Shown: in pieces, positions 35,751-48,700 of the stretch | Layout: the number at the start of each line of letters is the position of its first letter | Position numbering within the stretch: the stretch's first letter is position 1 | From: Ptychodera flava | Lineage: Eukaryota > Hemichordata > Enteropneusta > Ptychoderidae | Assembly (NCBI RefSeq): GCF_041260155.1 | Contig: NC_091932.1 | Coordinates: forward strand, 43,102,125 to 43,166,124 | Length of the DNA stretch: 64,000 nt | Direction: 5' to 3' | Position numbers and translations under genes: made by a program | The notes under the pieces: model-generated | Told to the model about the DNA's origin: nothing | Database searches by the model: none | What the model saw: only the letters and a program-made list of their open reading frames with translations

Positions 35751-36860
35751 ACGTGACGTGTGATTGGTCCACAAAGGCAGCCTCATTCTGGAAAACCGTC
35801 AGCCATGTTCTTTCCTGATGGTAACTTTCTTATAAACATGGGTACATTTATTGTAATTAAGTTACCAATACAATGCACACTTTTCTGTAGAATGCCATTT
35901 GGTGTCAAGAAGTAGAGTTTATACAAAAAAAACCTGTCGAGCCTGGGAAACTTTAAAACAGCGAGCTATGGTTTGTAAAATCAGCATTTTAATTTTTCAC
36001 CCCTAGTTCCCCGTAAAGCAGGTTCAATAATAATTGGTTTTGATGAAACCATGATGGTAAAAGGGTTGAAAAGCTCTATGTAATCACAGGTCTGTGAAAA
36101 CTCTGTCAGTACATGCTACTGTGTCTGTGAGCACAAACAAATTGTTTGATGTACAGTGTCTACATACATTTATATCAAATACCACATCAACCAACTTCAG
36201 CTACTCTGACCATTGAGTTATGTGTGAGAACATCTCTCTATACATATTCCTCCGTGCTCTGACCAATTTCTGACAGCACAAAAGAAGACACAAACCTTTG
36301 ATAACTGTGAACTGAGTTTTCCTTCAGGTCTCTAAGCTCTGTACCATAACTGTGACTCTAACCCTGATCACTCCCATGGCTACTAGGAAAAAGACTAATC
36401 CTGTGTGTTTGCTAAACTTATCTTTTGCAATCTAAAATGCAGTAAGTCACAGTAACAGACAGATATAACGCACCATGGTAAACAGATATAGCGCACCATG
36501 GTAATTGCGGAAACTGTTAACATATACATCATACAAACAATACTTTTTGATTTTTTACCAATAATCTACTCATAAAGTCAATGTTTTGAGAAACAGATCT
36601 TGAAACAAACTGTCCACTAAATTAAGACATATCTCATTATCAAATATACAATTGGCAGTAATATTAATTCATTCTGCATATGACAATGCAAGATTTATAT
36701 ACATTTATTTGTAGGCATGTCGAGAAACGCATGTGGGTTAGATTTGCTTGATACAGGGTGGCACATCAGATCCAAATGGCATTTGTTTCACAAAAACAAC
36801 CTGAATTCTCCCAGAGTGAGGCCTGGCATTCAGGCATGCTACATTCATCAACTCCTTTTT
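35751..36860. other. AGPAT5 3' flank
   Basis: Probable 3' UTR in the first few hundred bases. No canonical AATAAA was seen close to the stop. Otherwise unremarkable apart from the short tandem duplication at 36459. Confidence 0.4.
36459..36503 (+). repeat. Short tandem duplication
   Basis: CAGATATAACGCACCATGGT and CAGATATAGCGCACCATGGT stand one after the other, about 22 bases each. Confidence 0.7.
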
Positions 36861-39800
36861 GACATTCGGGTCAGTCACAATCAGGGTGCGCTAGAGTGTG
36901 TCACTTAGGTCAAAATTTCAAGTTCATGATAACTGTCCAGTTAAATAATATGTTGAAAGGTTATGGTATGGGGCATATCTTCCTAAATTTGGTGAAGCAA
37001 ACGTCTTTAGTTTTACCACAGTGCACATTGTTTTATATGGTCGACGCAGTGTCACGGACGCTACAGAAATGTTGTACACAAAACACAAATGTCATAATAA
37101 AATTTTAAACAATGATTGTTAAGGCTTTCTTATGTTATTACAATATAAAAGATGCATATTGGCATAAAAATAAGCTATACTTGGTATGATTTACTTAATT
37201 TTTCCATGAATAAACACAACCTCAAGTTAGTGAGAAATACAACAATATTGATCATATTTCTTAATAGGACTTTCAACTTCTCTATGTCCTTCCGCTGGTA
37301 TGCTGTACCTAAAAGTTTATTGTCATGAATTAACCATGCTATAGCAACAATATTAATACCATTCAGTGTAATCAAAATGAACTTCTTTCTGAAATATTTT
37401 CTGTTTAGTATGACATGTAATTTTGTCACGGACGCTACCAAAATCAAACTTGAAAGTTAGGTCAATTTGAAATATAAAAAGCAATTAACAATCTGGTTTT
37501 TCTTTCTCTTTTCTCCAAAACCTTTCTCTATCAAACATTTAAATTGTGAAAATTGTGTCAAAATATTGACAATTTCTTTAAATTGAACAAGAAAGCTATA
37601 GCAACTACTGCAAAAATCAGTTGGAGTATGTGAAAAATGTCTATACCAGTAACAAACTTTCAATACGTCAAAAAACACAGAAGTTAACATTGCTTGTGCC
37701 TTACTAAAGTGTAAAACCAAGATAAAACTAGACATCTAGATCAGGCTAGAGCGACAGGTTTGTTAAACTTTGACGTGTGGTCCCACAATAAAATTTGCTA
37801 CAATGTACCTGACACACCACCCCAGAAATCGAAATGGCTTGCAGCTGTTCTAACACCTGTCAGGATGGGACGCACACACACCTAGGTGAGGCTGGAGATC
37901 AGAGACGTAGTCTGCCAACCTTTGACCTCTGTTCTATAATATATCTGTACTCTCTGACGAGCGTAAAGTTGGCGTCATACTCATCCTCATCCTCAGCCTC
38001 AGAGGTCACGCGAAAATGAGGATAAGGATGACGCTACAGCGTCAGCTCCACTGGCGTCAGATCTGATTATTCCCGAATGCGTCTGATGGAATGATAAGCG
38101 TAAAGACGACTTTAAAAATGTGCTCCCATTTTCATATCACTGTAAATGTTAATTAACACAGTGGGATTTGCATTTCATAATATTTAGTTACCTCTCCTCT
38201 CAATATCCGTTTCTCATGTTGTAGTTATAACGCAACATTCTTAGCCCTTAATTTCCTTAAAGTTCAAAGGTTTTATGTTTAATACATTGACTTTTCAGGC
38301 CTCAAGTCATAGTTATACAAGTTAATTGTTTTATATGTCCTTTGAATAATTAGGGCTTTCATATCACCTCACATGGTGGCGATTTTTACAAATTTCGGAC
38401 CATGTATACCTTTTTTGCACCAATTTTTGGAAATCTTAACAAGAGTTAAGAGGATACCAACAAACACATCCGCGGATCCATGGACTGAAAATTACGAACA
38501 TTTCCAAAAAACTAGTCCATATGAAATATTCTAACGATAAAATATTACCTGCGAACCAGTTTTAGGATTCAAAAGAAATTTGAGAAAGAATGGAGTTGTT
38601 ATTTTCTTAAGTTATGGGCGAATTTTATCATTTATCCATCATCGGGTAGCGTAACCTCGGCAATCTTTGGATACGACGCTGAAGCTGATGCTGAGTAGCG
38701 TCATTTTAGCGTCTGCTAGAAAGGTCACCTGAGGATGAGGATGAGGATGACGCCAACTTTACGTTCGTACTCTCTGCCTTCATAATATGTGAAAGTGGTG
38801 GAGACAAACACAAATGTCATTTCTTACCCCCTTGATTTTTTAAAATTCAAAATGTGATAACAAAACAATAAAATGTGGTGTTTATTTCACATTTAGATTG
38901 GCTTATAATCTGAAAAACAATGTTTGCATTTTATTGTAGCATCCGTGACATAATGAATTGAAATGGAATACACAATAATAAATGCATATACAGCACAGAA
39001 TTCATTGTTCTTTTCACTAGAATTCTAATAACATATTCAATATGATTACTGCATTCTTAAAAAACACCAATCTAAGTGTTACAGTTGAGGCTCAACATAA
39101 CTTTTTGAGTGTTTTTACTTTTTAAAAAATCAATTTTGTGCAAATTTACAATTTTATGCCTTGAAAACATTTTGTAACTCAACTCCATGTATGTACACAC
39201 AGTACACACTAGTATTTATATGTTTCAGTGGATTAACTGCTTTAAATGTTTTAAATAGTTATTAATTATGACTATGTAGTAAACACCGTCACGGATGCTA
39301 CACCGTCACGGATGCTACATTTCCATATTTTAGGATATTAATAGTGAATGCAAGGGACAGTAATTATATAAGTTGTTTATTTAAGGTAGGCACCTATTGA
39401 CACTTAGGCCTGTGACATCAGATCTTTTATAACTCCTATTGTCCTTAAGATATGAGTGTGTCACGGACGCTACAAGAAATTCCGACCACAACGATCTCCA
39501 TTTTCATTTATTCACAAAACAATTCAATATGCAATTTTATTTTAATTTGGGTGTATAAAATGCTTGCCATGGATGTTGAGGTTGGAATTGAATTCAATAT
39601 TACAATATTTTACCCATTTTCTACATATAAACTAAAGGTATATGTACTTATGGTCATAAAACACAAAAAACATAACGATGTTACAGTTTTGGTAAAAATA
39701 CCACAGTTTCTGTTCGATGCACATAATCACATGAAATAACTTGTGAAAGAAAGATTAGATATTCTGCAATAACATATGTAAGCTAAAAATTCCACAATTT

Positions 39801-40074
39801 TAACACTGTGTTCCAAAAAACATTTTGAAATTAAGTACATTTTGAAGTGAAACAGCATAACGCTACTTTTTACAGTTTTTAAAGGCATTTTTGTGGATGT
39901 ACAACCAAACCTGCACAATATATGCAATATTTCTTTATATGACCAAGTTAGATACAACTATTACTATTTATTAGAAACAAATAAGCAATATAATATCAGT
40001 CTGAATAGCAGATATATGTCCATAACAAATGAAAAATCATCTAGCGCACCCTGATTGTGACTGACCCGATTGTC
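36861..40074 (+). mobile_element. 3.2-kb inverted-repeat element with a six-copy 14-mer
   Basis: GACATTCGGGTCAGTCACAA, continuing through CAGGGTGCGCTAGA (36861-36895), returns inverted at 40040-40074 with one mismatch. GTCACGGACGCTAC or its GGATGCTAC variant occurs at 37051, 37425, 39288, 39305 and 39460 on plus and 38936 on minus, all inside. Dispersed sub-terminal motifs of this sort bind transposase in several DNA-transposon superfamilies, but no transposase frame was recognised; the longest interior frames (90-95 codons at 37175, 37457 and 39452) look random. A possible ATT duplication flanks CGGGTC. A separate MITE is nested at 37959-38764. Confidence 0.6.
37959..38764 (+). mobile_element. 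GAGCGTAAAGTTGGCG MITE, nested
   Basis: The left end GAGCGTAAAGTTGGCGTCAT pairs with the right end ATGACGCCAACTTTACGTTC. A further (CATCCT)n/GAGGATGAGG tract and AGAGGTCAC extend the arms to about 55 bases. GTACTCTCTG stands next to both ends (about 37947 and 38765), a roughly 10-base target duplication. Subterminal GACGCTACAGCGTCAGC and GCTGATGCTGAGTAGCGTC add secondary folds. No gene. Confidence 0.7.
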
Positions 40075-41354
40075 TAATGTTCTTTGACCTTCAATATCAG
40101 TAAAGGTTTTGTAGCCTGATTCTGAATTCACATAAATATACATGCAAACTAAGATTCATTATCTGGTCCCCTATCCCATTTCTAACGCTGGCTGTGCTGC
40201 TCATGAAACTAGGGTCAGGGCATGGGCCACCATTTTAGTCAGAATTTTGACTGCATATTAGTGAGCACAGTCACCTGACAATATCATGTGATCAGCACAT
40301 TTGTATTGTGGCAAACTTAGAAATTAAATGATGAAGCATCGAACATTGAAGTTAATAGCACGGCTTCACTTCAAAGTTTCTCACACTTTACTTCTATTAT
40401 GGCATTTAGTGGTGAAATGACAATTATCGTCTATGGTTTTTTCATTCAACGTCAACATAGGATGCTTGGTTCAGGAAACCATGGAGGTAGTAAAATTACT
40501 CAATGGGCAAATGAAATCTAGGTTGCTCCAAGTTGTAATTATATTCAATGCAATCACTGCGCTTGTACTATTGACCAATGACAGCCATGCTTACAAAAGC
40601 CCATACCTGACCTTATTTTCATGAGCAATGCAGCCAGGCTGTAGAAATGGGGTGCAAAGATCAGACTTTATCTCACATTGCTTGCCATTTTCGGATTCAG
40701 ATTCAGGTAGATTTCACACGCCACTAAGATAAACATTCAGTTCTATCCAGTATTTAACGTTAACTTTTTCAAATTTATCTCATTCTTATGATAATGTGTT
40801 TCCATGTTGATATGAATGAAGTAAAGGGCTCAAAATACCAAAATATAAGATTCCAATTGCCAATATATCATTTTCTGATGATCACAGCAATGATACAGTG
40901 TTAAACGATTCTATGCTGCATTGATAACCTCATGACAGTACAGTTGACCTTTTGACCCTATCAGAGACGGTATGAAACTCTTTAAAATGTTAATGTTGAG
41001 AAGGCATTTTGATACCGCCTTTTTCCGGATGAACCATTACATTTTGACGAGGTGGTCAACAATTCCTGCAAAAACAGTAATAGCGTGTCTGGAAAGTAAA
41101 TAAGTGGACTCATGAAAAAAGTATGTTGAGTGTACCAACTATAAAAATGTATTAACAAATTAAAAAAATTAAATTCTCATTATGACTGCCAACACAAGAC
41201 ATAAAAAATACAACCTTGTGTTACCATGTCAGTGCTTGTACAATACATTTGTTCAAAGATCCAGTAACTGTAATTTTTGATTACATTTTTATTTTGTATG
41301 TTGATTGCAAGTCCTTATTCTACTCCCCATGTTAAAACACTGACTGTTTAAATA

Positions 41355-42556
41355 GCGCTGTTCACGGTTACAGGTTTGTTACTAAATATAGCTGTACGCG
41401 CGCGACATCGGACACACAGCTTGAAATGCGGACAAATTTTATCAATGTTGCGTACATGGCTGTTTTGGCAGCTTGTACTCTGAGTCGTGAATATGTTTTT
41501 TAGTATTCACTGTTACCAGTCCGGGTCAGCTCCAAAATTGGAGACGCTATACCATAATATTTTCCCCCTCTCATTAGCCAATCAGCGGCCAGCGCGCCAT
41601 CAGTAAAAATTGTATTTCCTGCAACCTCCACATGCGTCCTTCGTTACGTACGCCATACTGTGTCGAACTCCCGCGCCGTATTCTGTCATAATGTCGAACA
41701 GTTGTGTGGCCACTCTGTCAAAACACAATTTCAAAATCGCGTACCAGTTTTATTCTGGCTAAGACTACCAAACCCTATACATCGCTGTGATTCCTAGACT
41801 CTGGCTTGAAGTCCCGCGAAATATAAATCGTGTGTACCTACACAGATCGTTCAGATACCCCATTTGTATCGGAGATGGCAGCGATACAAGTCTACCGTAT
41901 CGCGAACAGTTGTGTGGCCACTCTGTCAACACATTTTCAAATCGCGTACCATTTTTAGTCTGCGTTTGACAACTACAAAACAGGTATCGTTTTAAAGCTC
42001 TGACATTGCTCTTCTTTCTTGCAAAATGTTATACGCGTACCTACACAAATAACCTTTATAACAGTATTTCTAATAGAGATGACGAACATCCACAAAATGA
42101 TTCTCGGTACTTGAGCGAAATCGATAAACTGGGGTAGAAATGAATCGTCAATATTTCGAATATTTGTTCACTAATCGGACTCCTTGTTGGACATGACCTT
42201 CTGCAGAACACGTGGATTATGTTGACTGTCGAAATTCGTCGAAATTCACAAGACAGGGGCTTAATAAGCGGCCCAAAACTGCCGATCACACTTGGTGGGT
42301 AATTTGTGACCCAGCGTGACCTGTACTTTATTAATGATGTAATCTGGTCGATGATTGGCTGAATGCCGGAATACATTATCATAATGAGTCTCCAATTTTG
42401 GAGCTGACCCGGACTGGTTACACTAGCAGTCGCCCACTGAGATGTATTTTCGCCGTTTTTGCATGCGTAATTTTCAAAAGCGTAATCTAAAAATGCGGAC
42501 AAATAGTTATTTTTGCATATTAATGCGAGAACAGTGACGTGAAATGTGAACAGCCC
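41355..42556 (+). mobile_element. GGGCTGTTCAC MITE with TA target, middle of nest
   Basis: Ends GCGCTGTTCACGGTTAC and GTGAAATGTGAACAGCCC (inverse GGGCTGTTCACATTTCAC), flanked by TA (41353-41354, 42557-42558). Without the inner insertion it is only about 300 bases. The TA target suggests a Tc1/mariner-type MITE. Confidence 0.6.
41516..42417 (+). mobile_element. CCAGTCCGGG MITE with TTA target, innermost of nest
   Basis: CCAGTCCGGGTCAGCTCCAA with AATTGGAGAC at the left is repeated inverted at the right, about 30 bases. TTA flanks both ends (41513-41515, 42418-42420), the target duplication of PIF/Harbinger elements. The interior has a diverged direct repeat of about 60 bases, about 208 apart (CGAACAGTTGTGTGGCCACT near 41696 and 41904). 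The minus-strand 183-codon frame at 42056 spans the element end and is not a gene. Confidence 0.7.
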
Positions 42557-43245
42557 TATTGTCAATCCAGCATCAAAACATGTCAAATGCACTGTTCTTA
42601 TTGACATTTGAATTTAAGTCCAGACCAAAATTCACTTGACAGCAACAACAATGTACACATGTACAGGCTGAGTTTACAAGCTGAATACTGTGCATCTAGA
42701 AATGCTTTCAGTAGTAAGACAAGACACTGTAGATGACATAAAAAACAGCAATGATGAAACAAACCCATCAAAAGTTACATCTACTGGCCTTTAAGTCTAC
42801 AGTAAAAAAATACCTCGGGTAGTCTTTTAGTAATTAAGGTCTTTATGCAACCATCATGTGTAAGGTATCTTTTCTTTTTGCAGTTGTATAATTTGGTGTA
42901 AGAAGCAAACAATTTTAAATATTTATTATCTGAGTTGATAAATACATTATTCTAATTACTTTGATGTAAATTTTGAAACATAGAAAGACACTTCTGAAAA
43001 TGTTATTCATTTGTGTTGTTAGTAAGATATTTTATTATTTGATGAATAGATTGTACTACCATTGGTAATTATTATGTCAAGTTGTACTGTGTAGATTCTG
43101 ATTGGAAATCCCGGTAATCTGAGTAGTCTTTAGATCACAAGGTACATGTCTGAAGTACAATGCAATGACATTCATGAATGCAAATTATTATAAATTATGT
43201 ATGTATTCAATGATAGTATCTCATTGAGGATGATTAGCATTATCC

Positions 43246-43452
43246 TTTGAGCGCCAATGTCATTTTTTCTCCCCTTTACAAAATATACCCTAGTCAATTT
43301 TTCTCAAATTTTTGCCAAAGTTTTGATAGAAAACTGGAGCTAATGAAATATGATGTCCATTTGGTCCAAAAAATTTCATAAAAATTAATAAAAATTGGTG
43401 AAATGTGGCAGTAAAATTTTTGTTGGAAAAATTACAGAACTCAAAGGGTTAA
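43246..43452 (+). repeat. CTTTGAG-type MITE, copy 2
   Basis: Starts CCTTTGAGCGCCAATG and ends AACTCAAAGGGTTAATA, so the terminal CCTTTGAG/CTCAAAGG pair is inverted. The interior aligns with the copy at 35245 through GAAAACTGGAGCTAATGAAA. Confidence 0.55.
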
Positions 43453-44111
43453 TATGACACATCACATCCTGTACATACATGTAAGTATGCTATTGCAAAT
43501 ATATGAACAGTTTGCTACAAGTCTCTTCATGAGCTTTGTATGGTGACGCATTGTTCTGTAAGATTGTTTCGTCCACCAAGTAGGCGTAGAGTGTATGAGC
43601 TAACACACATGAATTTCCACCACCTACAACAAGTCATGATCATTACAGTCTATGTTGACAGTGCCAATGGATACATTTTGCATAAATGAGTGCTCTAGCA
43701 CTTCAGACATTTGTTCCTCAAAACTGACAAAATCTACTGGTAGGATGTCACAATTTTATGAAATACTGTAAATTTGGTGCATGATTGCTAACACAAATGT
43801 TCATTGAAATAGGATGTTGTATTGTGGTAAAAAATTACACAGTTATGTGGTATTATTGACCTTGATGATTCATTGTGTGATGATGTAGACCTGAACATTT
43901 TCACATGAATATACAACAATTATGCTCTTTCCTACATTTGTAAATGCTAAAACATGGTCAAAATGTTTACCACTATATATTTTGGGTTGTTGATATTAAA
44001 TTTTCAGTGAAGTTTCTATATGACTATAGTTTGGTATAAATACTTATTCTTGCAATGCTATATGTTTCAATTTCACAGTGTAAAAATCTTTTTTAAGTAT
44101 CAATTGTGGTT

Positions 44112-44432
44112 TAGAGGGCCTGTAGATGTATCTTTTGATGGATTTTTTGTTTGTTTATGTTAATTGCAAGTTCTTGTTGAAAGAACAACTTGTCAACATA
44201 TTAACTGTACATGTAAAATGCGCTCTTATTGTCTACATTTGAATTCTAGTCCTGACCAAAATTCACATGTCAACAATAACAATGCAGTCTACACACATTT
44301 GGACTGAGCTGACAAGGCTGAATACTGTGTATCTCCTTATACTTAGGGGAGTAGAACAAGGAACCGCAGTTAACACTAAAAACAAAAATTAGTGAAAAGA
44401 TTATCAAAACTTGCAGCTACTTGCCCTTTAAA
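44112..44432 (+). mobile_element. GGGCCAGTAG repeat, copy 3
   Basis: Left end GAGGGCCTGTAGATGTATCT and right end GCAGCTACTTGCCCTTT are diverged inverted repeats. Interior landmarks are TTAATTGCAAGTTCTTGTT, GTAAAATGCGCTCTTATTG and GGCTGAATACTGTGTATCTC. About 320 bases, no gene; a MITE-like family. Confidence 0.5.
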
Positions 44433-45404
44433 ATCGTCTGTATATTGAGTACCTTGGTTACCCTTTCAATAACTCCCATGATGCATTCTGATGGCGTACT
44501 TTCTCTTTACTCCTGATTCTATAGTATCAATGGCTCACAGGCTAGATGGGTTAGGTGGACACAACTCATATTCGTCAATAAATTTTTTTCATGTATTTCC
44601 TTATGATGTGTATGACACCAGATATGTATGGAGCCAGTACTGTGTTACTGATGTAAAATTTTCATCAGTATGAGACGAATCAGACAAGGTTTTCTGAAAT
44701 ACTACTCCTGACTGCAAATATAGAAAATCTGAGTTACATCCTTGTTGTACCATGTTCGGTGCCATCAACATCATCTGAGGATGATGCAGGTCAAAGTTTA
44801 AAAGGATCAGATGTGTGTCATTATCTGAGGAATGAAGTCTTTGTTTGTGTAATTTTATCAATAAGTCATTGTTGAATGGTACAAACTTTTCAGAATTGTT
44901 GAAGAATAGTTCATTGAAAAAATCAGCACAAGCAACTAGTATATCCACAAAGGATTGTTGCATTGAACTCGGGGAGTATGCCTGACTTGCCCATTACATA
45001 CCCTATTGGGGCTAGTACACCTTGTGTCCCTTACTCTGCGAAGTATTTTAAAAACAAGGGTGTTTTTGACATTGTTATTTGAGTTTTTACATTTGAATTT
45101 TGTACCTTCAAATTTTGTAGATTCATGTGTCAATTTTACTTCTTCAACACATGACAAAGCCACTATCTTTTAACAAAAATTTTTTTTTACAATTTACCTG
45201 TTCATTTTGTTATGGAGACTGCATTTTGACAGCGTGGCACCTAAATCATTCATTCTTTCCCTCTCTGCCATAGAAACAAAAACTGGTGGTAAATATGGCG
45301 TTCTTGTTTAACTCTGGTAGTTCCTGATCTCTTCTTCATCGCATCTCCATGCAGTCATGTGATAGACACGCCCTTTCATCTTCATATGCACTGTATGTTA
45401 TTGT

Positions 45405-45731
45405 TTAAAGGGACAAAGTCGGCCATTTTTCATGAATTTTTGTTTGATGCAAGATACTGCTTATATTGTTTGACATGTTGAAAGATAATGAATGGGTGAC
45501 CACGCATATATTCGACCCGGTTTTAGACAAATTAAATGAAACCATCGTGAAAATGAATTAATGATCATGACATTCATTTTCACGATGATTTCATGTATCG
45601 TGTCTAAAACCGGGGTCGAATGTGTATGCATTGTCACCCATTCATTCAGCATCTTTCAACATGTCAAACAATATAAGTAGTATCTCGTATCAAACAAAAT
45701 TCATGAAAAATGGCCTACTTTTTCCCTTTAA
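45405..45731 (+). mobile_element. Palindromic MITE with TTAA ends (piggyBac-like)
   Basis: About 160-base arms, nearly perfect: AGGGACAAAGTCGGCCATTT, CATGTTGAAAGATAATGAAT and TCGTGAAAATGAATT return inverted. The centre is near 45568 (ATGATCATGACAT). TTAA stands at both borders (45405-45408, 45728-45731). No gene. Confidence 0.7.
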
Positions 45732-48700
45732 TCGGAACATTCTGAAATGTTGATCAACAAATCAATACTCCAACCTTGCTTTTTAATAACTTAAAATATA
45801 TGTCTTATGACACAAGAAAGTAATCCTATAGATAGGAAAAAGACATTGCATTTTGTGTTGTTGTTTTTTTTAAGGTTACGTAGTAATTTTGATTGTCCAA
45901 CTGCACAGTAGTGTGTGTAATGTACTTGGCATACTTATGCATCTTAAAATATGAATTAACTTTGAACTTTAGGAATATTAAGAGACAATTCTATGCTATT
46001 GGTAGATTTGGTAAGGAAGGGGTCACAATGCACTTGTAGCAAATTAGTGATGTGCCAGTGACTAAAGAAAGTTATCTATGATGCAATAGAATTTTACATC
46101 TTATATGTATTGCCTATTTGTGTCAGGGCAGTCAATGCAAAGACTTTGTGAGTTAGGAGACATCAACAGTTGAATAGATTATGATATTTCTTAGAAGATA
46201 CAAAGTGTGCATATTAATTTTTTTTTAAGATGGGAAAATGTTGTGATTGATAATAAGTAAAACCACTACATGACCTATGTAATTAAGGAAGATTTTAATA
46301 GTATTAATTACCGAGTGCTGTCCAAATTGACAAAGTCTGACTGCTGTGTGTATATACAAACTAGTTTTATACAATACAACAAATTTAAAAAGGACCTTTA
46401 TAATTTGTGTGATTATTAACTAATGTCTTGCCATTCAAAATATTAAATTGTTAGTGTTGTGTGTTTTAACTCTTGTGAATAAGGAGAGCAATAAATTGAC
46501 ATTTGTACGGTGATATGTCACATGCATTGGAAAGTTTTCATCACTTCTTTCAGAATTATATAACGGAATAGCCATCGCTAGAGGGCGCTCTCCAAGAAGA
46601 GCATAAGGGGCGGTGGAGAGAATGCAGAAAATACCAGAGCCGGTTTCACCTCTCACAATGTCAGATGAAGCGTACCTTGAAATAAAAAGAAGAATGCTGA
46701 ACAATCTTCTCTTTTTGTAATTAACAGCAAGATCTGACATACTCTTAATAGGTAGACAAAATTATTAATTTAGGAAAGAAAGCTTGAAAAGAAAGACCAT
46801 GAATGAGAGATTAAAAAGACTAGCATCTTTGATCAATAGTTATTGCTGCTACCAGTGTTCCTTACACCTGCTACACATCAGAATACTACAGGGAAAAACA
46901 TCAGAATTCAGTGGAAATTCACCTAGCCTTTTTTGTAAATATCTAGCCGTGATATTTTGAATAAAGAACTGTATTTTCTGTCAATAATCTCCTCTCCCTT
47001 CAAAAACACATTTGATTTTTATTTTATAGATACATTTGAGAAACGCAGTCAGATTGAGATAAATCCATTGTTCATTTTGAATACACTGCATAAAAACCCT
47101 ATAATACTTACTGTATTAACATGGATTATTGCCTGTATTTTAGCTGAAGAGTGCATATACAGATGAATACAGTCAATAATCCACTTTTTGTACTCAGCAC
47201 GCCTGTATTCATGTGGATTCATGTGAATTCACGTGTATTTAACTATAATACAGGCAACTCATTAATGTGAATTTATCTGAATTATTGGGTTTTCATGCAG
47301 TGATAGACAAAAATAGTCATCACTAGAGGATGCTTTCCATGAGAGAAAAGTGAGAGCTAGGGGAAGAAATATCTGTGCATCCAATTTTTACTGAATCCTT
47401 AGATTTTAGGTGCTGGTAGTAATGCACATTGAAATTGAAAGATGTAAACGTTAACTTGTAATCAAATTTTCCTCAAGGAAACAATTTCTCTTACCAAATT
47501 AAGAATAAATATCAGGGGTCACCATGCAAAGTTTTGTATTAGAGAAACAAATTACTTAACATTTACCAATATTTTTAAGTTAAAATAGCTGCACCCCTGT
47601 GTTAACTCTATGAAGTGAGCCCCCATAAGTGATAGAGTCAAACAGTATTGCAAAAAAATCAGTCTGAATATTTATCCCCAAGGTCCATAAGATCAGAGTT
47701 TAAATACACAGAGATGGACAAAAACTGAAGAAACAACCACTTTCAGTAATGACAACAAGACCTGACATATTTTAGTCACATTGAGGGATTTCAGCTTTAA
47801 TGCTAAAAGCAAAAGAAAGACAATGAACAATATTGAATACATCCAAAATAACACACTGTACAGAACGACAAGACTTACAATGTCTGACTCAGGAACTAGG
47901 CCACTGAATCAACTTAACTTTCATCAGCTGTGTTACCATACGGTCCCTCAACAGTTACAAACAAGGAAAGATTGCAGACAGGGTCATTGAGTGATCTGAG
48001 TACGATGATTAAAGGAACAGGTTTGCCATCACAGATTTCAAAGCAGAACAAATTAGTATTATATACCACCATGGATATAGTCAATTGGACTTGGTTTAAG
48101 TTAGTGAATTTTTATTTTCATTTTCAAGAGATTATGGTTTCTCAGTTCATTTGAAATTTGGCATCCCAGGTCAGATTTTCCTAACGATCAAATGCCTTAC
48201 CTTTAAATCTGTGCAGTAGTGAGTTACTTTTTGCAGAATATGATTCCAGGTGAAACTCACAAATCACAAACTTGAACCAAGTCTAATTGTCAATGTGAAC
48301 AAGCACCAATGTGAGAACCAGAGATTGAGGGACTTTAATGAGGTACCAGTGGAGAGAGAAAGAGCGCCCTCTACCAGTGCAGGCTATGGAACTTTTCAAT
48401 ATATCATCATTGGTTTATCCACAGAATGCCTGTCCTGCTTTGCCTATTGCTCATACTGCATTGTCTAAAGGATGCCGTCATGGTTTTGTTTGCTAGTTTT
48501 CATAGCTGTTTTTGCCTGCTGAATGCCCTGACTACATGTACTTTGTCTACAGCTTGTCCTTGCTTGTTCGGTAGCAGGACCCCATATTGTTTGTCTTCAG
48601 GATGCCAAATGGAAATAATTGGATCTCTGCCAGACCTTGCACAGAAGCTGTCACTTTGCTGATCACAGGGTACTTAGGTAATCTGGTTGTTGTTGATGTT

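Larger units (their letters stand above)
41262..42796 (+). mobile_element. GGGCCAGTAG repeat, copy 2, host of a double nest
   Basis: Left part 41262-41354 (CCAGTAACTGTAATTTTTGA, TTGATTGCAAGTCCTTATTC). Right part 42557-42796 (AAATGCACTGTTCTTATTG, GCTGAATACTGTGCATC, then CATCAAAAGTTACATCTACT, the inverse of the family's left end). The two halves are separated by the element at 41355-42556. Confidence 0.5.

Noticed and set aside
42056-42607. 183-codon minus-strand frame
   Set aside because: Crosses the ends of two nested MITEs, so it cannot be an ancestral gene.
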